A DNA stretch of 64,000 bases from an uncultured Lachnospiraceae bacterium (GCA_902796425.1 CADBPC010000120.1:1-64000); one strand, 5' to 3'. Numbered from the stretch's first letter, positions 49,325 to 58,866 are shown. Made by a program: numbers and translations. Notes: generated by a model from the letters alone, not told the origin.

Positions 49325-50245
49325 ATGAAACGTGACCTGATCACACCGCTTGACTTTTCAACCGAAGAACTCGATAAGCTGTTCGACCTGGCGGATGACA
49401 TCCGCCTGCACCCCGAGCAGTATTCGCACGCCTGCGAAGGCAGAAAAATGGCGACCTGCTTCTATGAGCCGAGCACGCGCACGCGCCTTTCGCACGAGAG
49501 CGCAATGCTGGGTCTCGGCGGACAGGTGATGGGCTTCTCCGAAGCAAGCTCCTCTTCCGCCTCAAAGGGAGAAAGCGTAGCCGACACGGCAAGGATTATC
49601 TCCTGCTATGCGGACATCATGGTAATCCGCCATCCCAAGGAGGGCGCCGCGACAGTAGCCGCGCATTACGCGAGCATCCCGGTCATCAACGCCGGCGACG
49701 GCGGCCACCAGCATCCGACGCAGACGCTCACCGATCTTCTGACAATCCGCAACCTGAAGGGAACTCTGGGCGGCTTCACCATCGGCCTGTGCGGCGACCT
49801 GAAATTCGGCCGGACGGTACATTCCCTTATCAACGCGCTTGTCCGCTACGAGAATGTCCGCTTCATTTTCATCTCTCCCCCGGAGCTGAAGGTCCCGGAT
49901 TACATCACGGAGATGCTCAATGAAAAGGGGATCGCATACGAAGAATGCATCCGTCTCGAGGATGTCATGTCCGAGCTGGACCTTCTGTATATGACACGTG
50001 TCCAGAAGGAACGCTTCTTTAACGAAGAAGATTATGTACGTCTTAAAAATTTCTATATCCTTGACAGCGAGAAGATGAAGGCCGCAAAGCCGGATATGTA
50101 TATTCTTCATCCGCTGCCCCGCGTCAATGAGATCTCCGTCGAGGTTGACGACGATCCCCGCGCGGCATATTTCAGACAGGCCCAGTTCGGCGTCTACGTG
50201 CGAATGGCGCTGATCCTGGTTCTTCTGGGGCTCAGGACGCTCTGA
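49325..50245 (+). CDS. pyrB: Aspartate carbamoyltransferase, catalytic subunit
   Basis: 306 aa. The carbamoyl-phosphate loop [13 protein letters not shown] is at 47-59 (S50 to R54). The neighbouring-subunit loop [18 protein letters not shown] follows, then the [14 protein letters not shown] block and the HPLPR aspartate loop near the end. It condenses carbamoyl phosphate and aspartate, the committed step of UMP synthesis. ATGGAGGTAAATA precedes the start. The regulatory chain gene pyrI follows 59 nt later, so a PyrB6-PyrI6-type holoenzyme is expected. Confidence 0.98.
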   Translation: MKRDLITPLDFSTEELDKLFDLADDIRLHPEQYSHACEGRKMATCFYEPSTRTRLSHESAMLGLGGQVMGFSEASSSSASKGESVADTARIISCYADIMVIRHPKEGAATVAAHYASIPVINAGDGGHQHPTQTLTDLLTIRNLKGTLGGFTIGLCGDLKFGRTVHSLINALVRYENVRFIFISPPELKVPDYITEMLNEKGIAYEECIRLEDVMSELDLLYMTRVQKERFFNEEDYVRLKNFYILDSEKMKAAKPDMYILHPLPRVNEISVEVDDDPRAAYFRQAQFGVYVRMALILVLLGLRTL

Positions 50246-50304
50246 TACAGGGTTATGAACTGAAGATTCCAAATAAGGAACAGGGTGAATAAGGAGGTAC
50301 AGGA

Positions 50305-50751
50305 ATGCTGAATGTAGGAAAAATCGAAGAAGGCTTCGTTCTTGATCATATTAAGGCCGGCAGGGCAATGAAGATCTATCACCACCTCGGCCTCGACAAG
50401 CGCGACTCCACCGTCGCCATAATAAAAAATGCCCACAGCAACGCCATGGGCAGAAAGGATATCCTGAAGGTCGAATGCGACATCAATTCGCTTAATCTCG
50501 ACGTCCTCGCCTTCATCGACCGCAATATCACAGTCAATGTAATCAAGGACGGGGAAATTGTTGAGAAGCGTTCCCTCTCTCTTCCGAAGGAAATGCGCGG
50601 CATCGTAAAGTGCACGAACCCCAGATGCATTTCCTCCATCGAACAGGGACTTCCCCATATCTTCTATCTTGCGGACGAGAAAAAGGGCATCTATCGCTGC
50701 AAATACTGCGATGAGAGATTTGAGGAGCATTCCGCAGAGGCTATTCTCTAA
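50305..50751 (+). CDS. pyrI: Aspartate carbamoyltransferase, regulatory subunit
   Basis: 148 aa. The N-terminal allosteric part (VGKIEEGFVLDHIKAGRAMKIYHHL) is followed by a zinc domain with C103, C108, C132 and C135 (CTNPRC and CKYC). PyrI binds CTP and ATP and links catalytic trimers. AAGGAGGTACAGG precedes the ATG. It ends 48 nt from the convergent nudC, with no obvious terminator between them. Confidence 0.97.
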   Translation: MLNVGKIEEGFVLDHIKAGRAMKIYHHLGLDKRDSTVAIIKNAHSNAMGRKDILKVECDINSLNLDVLAFIDRNITVNVIKDGEIVEKRSLSLPKEMRGIVKCTNPRCISSIEQGLPHIFYLADEKKGIYRCKYCDERFEEHSAEAIL

Positions 50752-50799
50752 GCAGCTGTTACAAAGAGACCGTCCGTGCAAGCTCCCCTTAAGCCGCGC

Positions 50800-51684
50800 T
50801 CAGAATTTCTCCGGATGGTCTCTGAAATACTGGATCATTTCCGCGGTCAGGCTGACATCATTGTCTTCCTGGCCGATTTCATTTCTGGGGACAAATACCG
50901 CTCTGGAAAGCTCGTTTTCGTCCATGACGATGTCCTCTCCCGGGGCCGCCTGGCAGTAGTAGCCGAGCAGGAGATCCGACTCAAAGCCCCACGGCTGGGT
51001 CTTGTAATACCGGATGTCCGTGACATGGAGTCCTACCTCCTCCATAACTTCCCGCTGAACGGTCTCCTCCGCTGTCTCGCCGATCTCGCAAAAGCCCGCG
51101 ATCAGGGCATTGCCGGCGCCGCTCCGTCCCGCGTACCTCGTCATTAGGATCTGGTCGCCTTTCGTTACGCCCACAATCACCGCGGGGCAGATCTTCGGAT
51201 AAATCGTGTTGCCGCAGCGGGGGCAGACAAGCGCCCTCTCCTTTTCGGAGGTATGCGTCTTTTCGCCGCACCTTCCGCAGAAAACGTTGTCCCTGTACCA
51301 GACATAGAGATGGTATGCGGTCATTCCCGCAAAGCAAAGATCCTTGGGATTCAGGAATCTTAAGTTCATCATCCCTTCGAAGGAATAGAAAGGGAGCTTC
51401 AGGATGATACTCTCTTTATCCGCGCCGTAATCCGTATACAGAAAGAATCTGTGCTCCTCCCCTTCGGGGTCCCTGCATATGGAAAACAGGTACTGGAGGT
51501 GATCCGAAAGGCCGACGTCTTTCGCCTCCCTGACGGAGGGGAAAACAAGCATGCCCCTTTCATCGGTCCGGACAAGGATCGTCCTTCCGCAGAAGGCAAA
51601 CACCGTATCCTCATCTCTTGCCGCTGCCCTGCCGTCGTTCCTGAACTGATTGTAAAAAACTTCCGGATAGATATTCTGAATCAT
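50800..51684 (-). CDS. nudC: NAD+ diphosphatase / RNA de-NADding enzyme
   Basis: 294 aa. The zinc ribbon has C136/C139 (FCGRCG) and C154/C157 (VCPRCG). The Nudix box is GFCEIGETAEETVQREVMEE (198-217 and on), and the NudC-specific QPW occurs at 230-232. NudC splits NAD(H) into NMN(H) and AMP and removes NAD caps from RNA. The start overlaps the AraC-gene stop by ATGA, so the two are translationally coupled. That is an unusual pairing with no clear functional reason. Confidence 0.92.
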   Translation of the reverse strand: MIQNIYPEVFYNQFRNDGRAAARDEDTVFAFCGRTILVRTDERGMLVFPSVREAKDVGLSDHLQYLFSICRDPEGEEHRFFLYTDYGADKESIILKLPFYSFEGMMNLRFLNPKDLCFAGMTAYHLYVWYRDNVFCGRCGEKTHTSEKERALVCPRCGNTIYPKICPAVIVGVTKGDQILMTRYAGRSGAGNALIAGFCEIGETAEETVQREVMEEVGLHVTDIRYYKTQPWGFESDLLLGYYCQAAPGEDIVMDENELSRAVFVPRNEIGQEDNDVSLTAEMIQYFRDHPEKF

Positions 51685-52769
51685 AGCTGTTCCCGCACGG
51701 GCGCCGCATCGCCCTGTTTCCTTTTCCTGTAGGCCGTCGGCGACATGCCGAAAACCTTCTCGAACGCCCGGATAAAGACCTCCGGCGACTCATAGCCGAC
51801 CAGCATCCCGATATCCGCGACCGTTCTTTTGGTCTCTGTAAGATATGCCGCCGCGCGCTCCGCACGGATCCTTCGAAGGAAGGCAGAAAACCCGTATCCC
51901 GTCTCCGCGCGGATCATCCGCGAGCAGTGTGCGGCCGAATAGTGAAACTGCCCTGCAACCGCGCCAAGGTCCGCTTCCCGGTAATGGTCATAGATGTAAC
52001 TGAGGATCCTCAGCCTCACCGGATCCCCTCCCGCTTCCTCCGGGGTTCCCGCGATATAGGCGCTGCCCCTGTAGCCGCGAAGAAGCCTTGCGAACAAAAT
52101 TGTGAGCAGGTTGTTGAGAAGATTGCGGCTGAACACATCCTCCTCATCCACCTCACTGTACATTTCGAGGATGATATCTTCAATCTCCTCACCCGTCTCC
52201 GGGAACAGTATACTGCCCGGCGGGCGCCTGCTGTAAAGACTTCCGATAAAAAAATCAGAAAGAATATTATCATAGCTGAGCGTCGTATGGAAGGTTCTGT
52301 CAAACGTATCTTTCCTCACGTGGACGCTCAGGATCAGGCTGTCGTCGAACACCTCGATGGTATGCTTTACCCCCGGGGAAATTAAGCACACATCGCCCCG
52401 GTGCAGCGTATACATCTCGCTCCCGAGCCGGTGCCCGCAGGTGCCCCTGAGCACATACAGAATTTCAAAAAAGGAAAGACTGTACACAAAGACCGGAGTA
52501 TATCTCGAATGTTTTACCAGGTTGACGTCAAACCCTCTTCCTATCGGAAACTGCGAGGAATACATCTCCTCGGTAAAGTGCTCCGGTATTTTCACAAAGG
52601 AATAGTCCGGAATAAACAGGCCGTGCTCCCTCACATAGCCTTCGGCCTGCGCCAGGAAGTCCGCCCTCTTTTCGGGGCTCTTTTGCCCGTACAGCTCCCT
52701 GTAGACCTTCTCATCCTCTGTATATTCAGCCAGCTTCTCAAGAAGCAGGCGCTTTTTTGCTGAGTTCAT
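51681..52769 (-). CDS. AraC-family transcriptional regulator
   Basis: 362 aa from the ATG at 52769, with CGGAGGAGCGAA upstream. A cupin-like ligand domain (about 70-180; FFEILYVLRGTCGHRLG, LHRGDVCLISPGVKHTIE) is followed by two helix-turn-helix units (about 265-350; LGAVAGQFHYSAAHCSRMIRAETGYGFSAFL and VADIGMLVGYESPEVFIRAFEKVFGMSP). Such proteins usually activate nearby sugar genes. It is divergent from the oxidoreductase/GH78 cluster, so rhamnoside-type inducers are plausible. The stop overlaps nudC. Confidence 0.9.
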   Translation of the reverse strand: MNSAKKRLLLEKLAEYTEDEKVYRELYGQKSPEKRADFLAQAEGYVREHGLFIPDYSFVKIPEHFTEEMYSSQFPIGRGFDVNLVKHSRYTPVFVYSLSFFEILYVLRGTCGHRLGSEMYTLHRGDVCLISPGVKHTIEVFDDSLILSVHVRKDTFDRTFHTTLSYDNILSDFFIGSLYSRRPPGSILFPETGEEIEDIILEMYSEVDEEDVFSRNLLNNLLTILFARLLRGYRGSAYIAGTPEEAGGDPVRLRILSYIYDHYREADLGAVAGQFHYSAAHCSRMIRAETGYGFSAFLRRIRAERAAAYLTETKRTVADIGMLVGYESPEVFIRAFEKVFGMSPTAYRKRKQGDAAPVREQL

Positions 52770-52876
52770 TTCGCTCCTCCGTCTATGCAGCCTACAGTAA
52801 TTCAGCGGATTGCTCCGCACTTCGTGCTCGCGCAATTATATCACAAAAGATCAATAAAAGATGCTCGATTCAGACA

Positions 52877-52905
52877 TTTTCCACCTCCCGGAAGTCTGTT
52901 ATAGT
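52877..52905 (+). promoter_or_regulatory. Possible promoter of the oxidoreductase/rhamnosidase cluster
   Basis: TATAGT (52900-52905) is a fair -10. TTTTCC at 52877-52882, 17 nt away, is a poor -35, which would suit activation by the divergent AraC regulator. The start would be near 52912, leaving a 72-nt leader. Confidence 0.4.
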
Positions 52906-52983
52906 AGTCATCGTAAGGCAGGCAGAGAGCCTCCCGCAGGTGAAAGAACAGGCTTTTGTTAATAAAACAAGGAGTGTAAAGAG

Positions 52984-54000
52984 ATGATTACAGTTGCTTA
53001 TGTCGGATTCGGTGTTTCGGTTCGTGAGTATCATATCCCCTATGTGGAAAACCGCGATGATATCCGCGTCAAATATGTTTTCCGCAGGCAGGAGGACATC
53101 GCGCAGTTTGCAGAATACGAGCCCTTCTATCCGGAGATTACTTTCACAGTCAATTTTGACGACGTTCTCTCCGATCCCGAGGTCGACCTCGTTGTTGTAT
53201 CCGCCCCGGACCGCTTTCATATGCCTTACGCAAAGCAGATCTTAAACGCCGGAAAACACGCCCTTATCGAAAAGCCGTTTGCGCCCACGGCAGCGGAGGC
53301 CCGCGAGTGTTTTGCCCTCGCAAAGAGTAAGGGACTGATCTGCATGCCGAACCAGAACAGACGGTTTGACGCTGATTTCCTGGCGTTGAAGCAGGTCATC
53401 GAGAGCGGCAGAATCGGGACTCCCGTCCGCCTCGAGAGCCACTATGATTATTTCCGCGAGAACGGGTGGTATGACCACCTCGGAACACTGTATAATCTCG
53501 GTGTCCACACGGTCGATCAGGTGATCAGTCTCTTCGGCATCCCCGACCGCACAAATCTTGATGTCCGCAGTATCCACCACCCCGGTGTCGGTGATGACTA
53601 TTATGACCTCGAGTTCTTCTACGGCAACTGCAAGGCATCCGTCAACACCTCGATGTGTGTCCTGATAGATTATCCCCGCTTCACACTGCACGGAACAAAG
53701 GGCAGCTTTACCCTTCCTCCCGTCATTCACAACTCCGGGAAAAAGAAGGTCGTCGGAAGACATGTCATCAGCACGGATCCCGCGCCGGAAGACAGATGGG
53801 GAACGCTCGTCTATGTCAATGACGCAGGCGAAAAGATCACGGAGAAGGTTCCGGTCGGCTGCGCGCACTACGAGAGAATCTACGACAATCTGATCGATGC
53901 AATTGAAAACGGCGCCGAAAAGTGCATCAAAGACGAGGAAGTCGTAAAGGTCCTTGAGATTCTTGAAGAAGCAACAGAGGTTGCAAAGCGCAGCAAATAA
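52984..54000 (+). CDS. Gfo/Idh/MocA-family oxidoreductase (first copy)
   Basis: 338 aa. The NAD(P)-binding start is VAYVGFGVSVREYHIPYVENR, and the EKPFAPTAAEARE motif (about 92-104) carries the family lysine. The C-terminal beta-sheet domain includes HYDYFRENGWYDHLGTLYNLGVHTVDQVISLFG. These enzymes oxidise or epimerise sugars, sugar acids or inositols. The E. coli YdgJ-like group is the nearest I can suggest. It precedes a second copy and a GH78 gene, so the substrate may derive from a rhamnoside or similar. ACAAGGAGTGTAAAGAG precedes the ATG. Confidence 0.9.
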   Translation: MITVAYVGFGVSVREYHIPYVENRDDIRVKYVFRRQEDIAQFAEYEPFYPEITFTVNFDDVLSDPEVDLVVVSAPDRFHMPYAKQILNAGKHALIEKPFAPTAAEARECFALAKSKGLICMPNQNRRFDADFLALKQVIESGRIGTPVRLESHYDYFRENGWYDHLGTLYNLGVHTVDQVISLFGIPDRTNLDVRSIHHPGVGDDYYDLEFFYGNCKASVNTSMCVLIDYPRFTLHGTKGSFTLPPVIHNSGKKKVVGRHVISTDPAPEDRWGTLVYVNDAGEKITEKVPVGCAHYERIYDNLIDAIENGAEKCIKDEEVVKVLEILEEATEVAKRSK

Positions 54001-54029
54001 TACGAAAGCGCAGCAGGTAACGCGCATAG

Positions 54030-54055
54030 GCAGCGGGTGACACACAGCCCGCTGC
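54030..54055. repeat. Hairpin between the two Gfo/Idh genes
   Basis: A perfect 8-bp stem (GCAGCGGG with CCCGCTGC) and a 10-nt loop lie 7 nt before the GGAGG of the second oxidoreductase gene. Immediately upstream, AAGCGCAGCA followed by a TAA occurs twice, a small duplication of the end of the first gene (about 53986-54020). It could tune translation of the second gene. Confidence 0.7.
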
Positions 54056-54071
54056 GGCATGGAGGATGAAC

Positions 54072-55058
54072 ATGGAACAGGTAAGACTCGGAACCATCGG
54101 AAGCGGAGTCATTGTCCGCTCTGTACTGGACAATGTTGTAAAAACAGAAGGTATCGCACTGGAGGCGGTCTATTCCCGCAGCAGTGAAAAGGCAGAGGCG
54201 CTGGCATCGCAGTACGGATGCAGGAAGACCTATACCGATCTTGATCTCTTCCTTTCGGATGACAGGATCAATACGGTCTACATCGCGATCCCGAACCTTT
54301 TGCACTACGAATACACGAAGAAGGCACTTCTTGCCGGCAAGAATGTCATAACGGAGAAGCCCTTTACGACAAAGGAAGAGCACGCAAGAGAGCTGGCAGC
54401 CCTCGCAAAGAAGCGCGGACTGTTTCTGGTCGAGGCCGCTCCGACAAGCTTTCTTCCCAACTACAAAATCTTAAAGGAAGAGCTTGCGAAAATCGGCAGG
54501 ATCCGTCTTGTCATCAGCAATTACAGCCAGTATTCCAGCAGATATGATGCAGTCCTTCGCGGCGAAAAGCCGGCCATCTTTGATCCCGACTACGCGGGCG
54601 GCTGCCTGATGGACATCAATTTCTACAACGTCCTTTTAAATGTCCTTCTCTTCGGAAAGCCCGCCTCCGCCCGCTATATGGCAAACCGCTGCCCCGGCCT
54701 TTCCGACACCTCCGGCGTCATGGTCATGCAGTATGACGGCTTTGTCAGCACGAACGCCGGCGCCAAGGATACCTGGGGAGTCAACTTCTTCCAGATTGAG
54801 GGCGAGAAGGGTTATATCTATATCGAGAACGGATCAAACGGAATCCAGTCGGTCAGGACAGTCACAAAAACAGGCGACGAGACTTTTAACGAGCAGCCCG
54901 TCCCCGACCGGTGGTATTATGAGGTAAGGGAAATCACAGCCATGATGCTCTCGGGCGATCTTGACGCGGCATATGCGCGCCTCGATTCGACGATTGATAC
55001 GGTTTCCGTCATTGAAAACAGTCGAAAGGATGCGGGGATCCTGTTTCCCGGAGACTGA
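54072..55058 (+). CDS. Gfo/Idh/MocA-family oxidoreductase (second copy)
   Basis: 328 aa from the ATG at 54072, six nt after GGAGG; an ATG two codons earlier directly abuts that box. It starts MEQVRLGTIGSGVIVRSVLDN and has the ITEKPFTTKEEHARE motif with the family lysine near residue 96. The C-terminal domain contains DPDYAGGCLMDINFYNVLLNVLLFG. It differs clearly from the preceding copy, so the two may act in sequence or as a heteromer. It lies 71 nt after copy one and 54 nt before the GH78 gene. Confidence 0.9.
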   Translation: MEQVRLGTIGSGVIVRSVLDNVVKTEGIALEAVYSRSSEKAEALASQYGCRKTYTDLDLFLSDDRINTVYIAIPNLLHYEYTKKALLAGKNVITEKPFTTKEEHARELAALAKKRGLFLVEAAPTSFLPNYKILKEELAKIGRIRLVISNYSQYSSRYDAVLRGEKPAIFDPDYAGGCLMDINFYNVLLNVLLFGKPASARYMANRCPGLSDTSGVMVMQYDGFVSTNAGAKDTWGVNFFQIEGEKGYIYIENGSNGIQSVRTVTKTGDETFNEQPVPDRWYYEVREITAMMLSGDLDAAYARLDSTIDTVSVIENSRKDAGILFPGD

Positions 55059-55112
55059 ATGATCTGATTAACTTTGGGGTTGCAGCAGCATATTAATTGG
55101 GAGGATTACCTC

Positions 55113-58100
55113 ATGCAGAATTCAGAAACAACTACTTCTCCGGGGATGAGCAGCCAGGATCAGAAGGCAGAACTTGTTTTCCTTAAAGTCGATCACATGA
55201 CAGCACCTCTTTCCATTGACGATGCGTCTCCGTCCTTTGGCTGGCAGATGAAGTCAGACAGGACCGGCGCCTGCCAGCGCGCTTACAGGATCAGGGTCTG
55301 CAGCGGCGATGAGCTGTTCTGGGACAGCGGGACGGTGGAATCCTCCGATTCCGCGGCCATCGCCTATCCCGGGGATGCAAAGGCACTGATCTCGGAGACG
55401 GATTATCAGTGGGAAGTGCAGGTAACGGATGAGACCGGTGCTGTCCTTACGGCATCTTCCGTTTTTTCGACCGGCCTTATGGGCACCGGTCTTGATTCCT
55501 GGCACGGAGCAAAATGGATCGGTCCTGATACCATCAGCCTTGCAGCGGAGACAGTGCCTGTTTTCCGCATTCAGTTCACCATGCAGATCGGGAGTGATGG
55601 AAGCAGGGCCGGCGTCGTTTTCGGCGCGGCGGATCCCAGGCTCCTTTCCAGCATCCACAACAATTACCTGATTAACGGCGAGAACTATTTAACCTTATGC
55701 CTGAATGCGGGAAGTCTCCCCGCGGCTCTTGAGATCCGCAGGAAGGGTTATATGCCCGGTGAGGAAGAGGAGAAGATGATTGCCTCCATTCCCGTTCCCG
55801 CATCGGTCATTGATGAGAATAACCGGTTTGAGGCACACTCCTTCGAAGCGGTAATCTGCAGCAGCAAGCTGGAATCCGTCAGCATCGACGGACAGATGCT
55901 CGAGACCGGCAAAAAGGATAACGGCGAGCCCGAATACAGTCTCATACTGAATCCGCTGAACACCGCCCTGGACGTTCCGATTTTCCCCAGGCTCTGCAAT
56001 GTCGGATTTGTCACCGCAGAGGATACAAAGGCTCTGTTTTCCGATTTCTGCATCCGGCATTACGGCGGCGAAAGAAACGTTGTCTTTGGCAGAAATACCG
56101 GCGCCTCCTGGCGCATCTTTGAGGGATGCAGCGGCGCCGCCGTGCAGGAAGACGGCATCCGGGTAAAGCCCGGGACACTCTTCTTTGCGGATCCTTCCTT
56201 CGGCGGCATGCCCATGCTGCGCAGGGACTTTGAAGCCAACGGGCAGGTCGCTTCCGCAAAGGTATATGTGACTGCGCGCGGCATTTATGAAATGACGATC
56301 AACGGAAGGAAAGTCGGTGATGAATACCTGACGCCCGGCGATACGGATTTCCGCCAGCACATCCTCTACTCCGCCTATGATGTTACGGACCTTGTCAGGG
56401 AGGGCGAAAACGCCATGGGCGCCGTTCTGGCGACCGGCTGGTACTCTGACGAAGTCTCCTACGACATGAAGAATTTCAATTTCTACGGCGACCGCCAGGC
56501 GTTCCTCGCACTTCTTGCAGTGCGCTATGCGGACGGCAGGACGCAGTATGTTCCGACGGACGCCTCCTGGCAGTGCAGCGTGGACGGCCCCGTTCGCTAC
56601 GCAGCCAATTTCAACGGCGAGACCTATGACGCCACGCTGGAAGCCGCCTTCGAAGGCTGGGATCTTCCCGGATTTATGACCGCACAGGCCGGCACCTCAC
56701 AGGGCCCTGCTCTCTTTAAGGCTGCGACTCTTATGGATGAGTGTGTCTGCGGCGTTCGCCCCGTTATAACGGCAAGGCTGGATACCGGCATCCGCAAATA
56801 CAAGGAGCTGAGCGCTGCGTTTGTCTCAAAGCAGGTCCGCGGCAGCGATAACTCGACCGTCTTTATCTACGATATGGGTGAAAACATGGTCGGCATCCCG
56901 CGGATTGTTTTCCCCGGGGGATGCGGACAGGCAGGCAGAGAGGTCACCATCCGCTACTCCGAAAAGCTCTACCCCGAGCTGGATCCCGAGAATCCGTACT
57001 GCTACGGCGACCTGAAAGGCCTGATCCTGACGGAGAACCTCCGCGGTGCTCTCGTAACCGACCGCTATATCATGAAGGGCGAAGGAACGGAAGTGTTCTG
57101 CCCAGTCTTTACCTTCCACGGCTATCAGTATGTGGAGATATCCGGACTGGATGAGCCGATCCCGGCTGAGAGTATTACGGGACTGGTCCTTAGCAGTGTC
57201 ACGCAGACCTCGCACTATGAATCCTCCAATCCTCTGACAAACCGGCTCTTTACCAATATCATCCGCTCAACGCTCGGCAATCACCTGTCCATTCCGACAG
57301 ACTGCCCGCAGAGAGACGAGCGGCTCGGCTGGGCCGGCGATGCCAATGTCTATTCGGAGACCGCGACCTACATGGCAGACATGTCCGCCTTCCTTCGGAA
57401 TTACTCTCTCATGCAGAGAGACTCCCAGGACAGGGTCGGAACCTACCACCTGTTCGCCCCCTCCTATGCGACGATCGGCGAGTCCTTCTCGCTCGGCTAC
57501 GCATGGAACGCGGCGGGCGTCGTCCTCCCCTTCGAGGCCTGGCTCCAGTACGCGGATATAAAGTATCTTCGGGAGAATTATGAAGCTTACCGGCTCCATG
57601 TCACGAACATGATGGAGAAAAAGGCTCCCGGCTGCAGCTATCTTACAGCCGATGTGGGCTTCTCCGCAGACCACCTGGCAGTAGTGCCCACCGACATCGC
57701 CCTTTTGTCCAACGCCATGCTTTACAGGGTCGCGCGCTTTGTCCAGGCAGCCGCACAGATTCTGCAAAGCTCCGCTCCGGAGGACTCCTCGGCATGCGCT
57801 GATTATGCCCGTGACGCTGAGCTGTTCAAGGCTTACGCGGACGGCCTGAAGACGGAATGGAACGCAGTCTACGTCGGGGAAGATCACAGAACAAGAACCG
57901 CGGACGGCCAGATCCAGGATACACAGTCTTCCTACTCGCTTCCTCTTATCTGCGGCGTGTTCAGCGACGAGAACCTGGAGTATGCAGGACAGTTCCTCGA
58001 CGAAGCCTGCAAAAAGACCGGCTACACCATGACCACAGGCTTTATGGGAACCGGCCCTCTCCTGCCCGCACTTACCGAGGGCGGATACATCGATACTGTT

Positions 58101-58616
58101 TACCGTCTCTTTGAGCAGACAGCATATCCGTCCTGGCTGTATCCCGTAGTCAACGGCGCGACCAGCGTCTGGGAGCGCTGGAACTCCTTTACGATCGAGA
58201 ACGGCTTCGGCGGACAGAACAGCATGAATTCCTTCAACCACTACTCGCTGGGCGCCGTCGGCACCTGGATGATGGAGTATCAGGCAGGAATCCAGAGAGA
58301 TGATACCGCCGGGTTTAAGAGCTTTATTCTGCAGCCCGTACCGGGTGGGAACTTCACCTTCGTGGACGGCTCCTACGATTCCGGGTACGGAACCATCCGC
58401 TCGTCCTGGAAGGCAGAGGACGGACACCTCACCTCCTATGACGCGACAGTTCCCGCCAATACGAGTGCTGTCCTGTACCTGCCCACGGGCGATGACGACG
58501 TCACAGCCTTCGCGGCGCAGGAAGGCGTCACCTGCATCGGAACAGAGACACGCTTTGGCAGAAAGGTCAGCGTATTTAAGCTGACATCCGGAAAATACCA
58601 CTACGGGAAGGCCTGA
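55113..58616 (+). CDS. GH78 alpha-L-rhamnosidase
   Basis: 1167 aa from the ATG at 55113, with GGGAGGATTACC upstream. N-terminal beta domains (about 17-340, with a concanavalin-like insert) are followed by the Bac_rhamnosid_N-type domain (about 365-540; RDFEANGQVASAKVYVTARGIYEMTINGRKVG). The (alpha/alpha)6 catalytic domain contains DCPQRDERLGWAGDAN (D730, E736 and D743 as active-site acids), and a C-terminal beta domain ends the protein. It removes terminal alpha-L-rhamnose. No signal peptide is visible, so it acts inside the cell. It follows two oxidoreductases and is likely controlled by the divergent AraC protein. Confidence 0.93.
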   Translation: MQNSETTTSPGMSSQDQKAELVFLKVDHMTAPLSIDDASPSFGWQMKSDRTGACQRAYRIRVCSGDELFWDSGTVESSDSAAIAYPGDAKALISETDYQWEVQVTDETGAVLTASSVFSTGLMGTGLDSWHGAKWIGPDTISLAAETVPVFRIQFTMQIGSDGSRAGVVFGAADPRLLSSIHNNYLINGENYLTLCLNAGSLPAALEIRRKGYMPGEEEEKMIASIPVPASVIDENNRFEAHSFEAVICSSKLESVSIDGQMLETGKKDNGEPEYSLILNPLNTALDVPIFPRLCNVGFVTAEDTKALFSDFCIRHYGGERNVVFGRNTGASWRIFEGCSGAAVQEDGIRVKPGTLFFADPSFGGMPMLRRDFEANGQVASAKVYVTARGIYEMTINGRKVGDEYLTPGDTDFRQHILYSAYDVTDLVREGENAMGAVLATGWYSDEVSYDMKNFNFYGDRQAFLALLAVRYADGRTQYVPTDASWQCSVDGPVRYAANFNGETYDATLEAAFEGWDLPGFMTAQAGTSQGPALFKAATLMDECVCGVRPVITARLDTGIRKYKELSAAFVSKQVRGSDNSTVFIYDMGENMVGIPRIVFPGGCGQAGREVTIRYSEKLYPELDPENPYCYGDLKGLILTENLRGALVTDRYIMKGEGTEVFCPVFTFHGYQYVEISGLDEPIPAESITGLVLSSVTQTSHYESSNPLTNRLFTNIIRSTLGNHLSIPTDCPQRDERLGWAGDANVYSETATYMADMSAFLRNYSLMQRDSQDRVGTYHLFAPSYATIGESFSLGYAWNAAGVVLPFEAWLQYADIKYLRENYEAYRLHVTNMMEKKAPGCSYLTADVGFSADHLAVVPTDIALLSNAMLYRVARFVQAAAQILQSSAPEDSSACADYARDAELFKAYADGLKTEWNAVYVGEDHRTRTADGQIQDTQSSYSLPLICGVFSDENLEYAGQFLDEACKKTGYTMTTGFMGTGPLLPALTEGGYIDTVYRLFEQTAYPSWLYPVVNGATSVWERWNSFTIENGFGGQNSMNSFNHYSLGAVGTWMMEYQAGIQRDDTAGFKSFILQPVPGGNFTFVDGSYDSGYGTIRSSWKAEDGHLTSYDATVPANTSAVLYLPTGDDDVTAFAAQEGVTCIGTETRFGRKVSVFKLTSGKYHYGKA

Positions 58617-58644
58617 CTCCCGTCTCATGAAATAAGACTCAGAT

Positions 58645-58674
58645 CTCCCGCCTGCAGATTACTGCCGGCGGGAG
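58645..58674. repeat. Strong inverted repeat after the GH78 gene
   Basis: Stem CTCCCGCC-t-GCAG with CTGC-c-GGCGGGAG and a 4-nt loop, 29 nt after the stop. It is followed by AAAATTT rather than a T run, so termination on the plus strand is likely but not textbook. Confidence 0.65.
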
Positions 58675-58705
58675 AAAATTTATGTCAGCGGATTAAAATT
58701 TAGGC

Positions 58706-58734
58706 TTGTGCTTCGATAAAGTGCATGCTATAAT
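58706..58734 (+). promoter_or_regulatory. Promoter of tRNA-Trp
   Basis: TTGTGC (58706-58711) and a perfect TATAAT (58729-58734) are 17 nt apart. Transcription would start near 58741, 7 nt before the mature tRNA. Confidence 0.8.
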
Positions 58735-58747
58735 TCTTCTGTTGTCA

Positions 58748-58819
58748 AGGGGAATCATACAATGGCTAGTATCACGGTCTCCAAAACCGTTCATGGGGGT
58801 TCGAATCCCTCTTCCCCTG
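58748..58819 (+). tRNA. trnW: tRNA-Trp (anticodon CCA)
   Basis: 72 nt. Acceptor stem AGGGGAA pairs with TTCCCCT, with G as discriminator. The D stem is ATAC/GTAT with GG in the loop. The anticodon stem is ACGGT/ACCGT with loop CTCCAAA (anticodon CCA). The T arm has TTCGAAT in its loop. The 3' CCA is not encoded. It is a lone tRNA gene with its own promoter and terminator, rather than lying between rpmG and secE as in some Firmicutes. Confidence 0.95.
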
Positions 58820-58830
58820 CTACAATTTAT

Positions 58831-58866
58831 AAGCGGTTGTCAGAGGTTGTCTGACAGCCGCTTTTC
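58831..58866 (+). terminator. Terminator after tRNA-Trp
   Basis: Stem AAGCGGTTGTCAGA with TCTGACAGCCGCTT (one G-T pair) and a short loop is followed by TTCC. It starts 12 nt after the tRNA. From here to 58981 no gene is seen. Confidence 0.85.

Noticed and set aside
57267..58628. A 453-codon open frame on the minus strand
   Set aside because: It is antisense to the catalytic part of the GH78 gene and has Gly/Val/Arg-rich sequence without recognisable domains.
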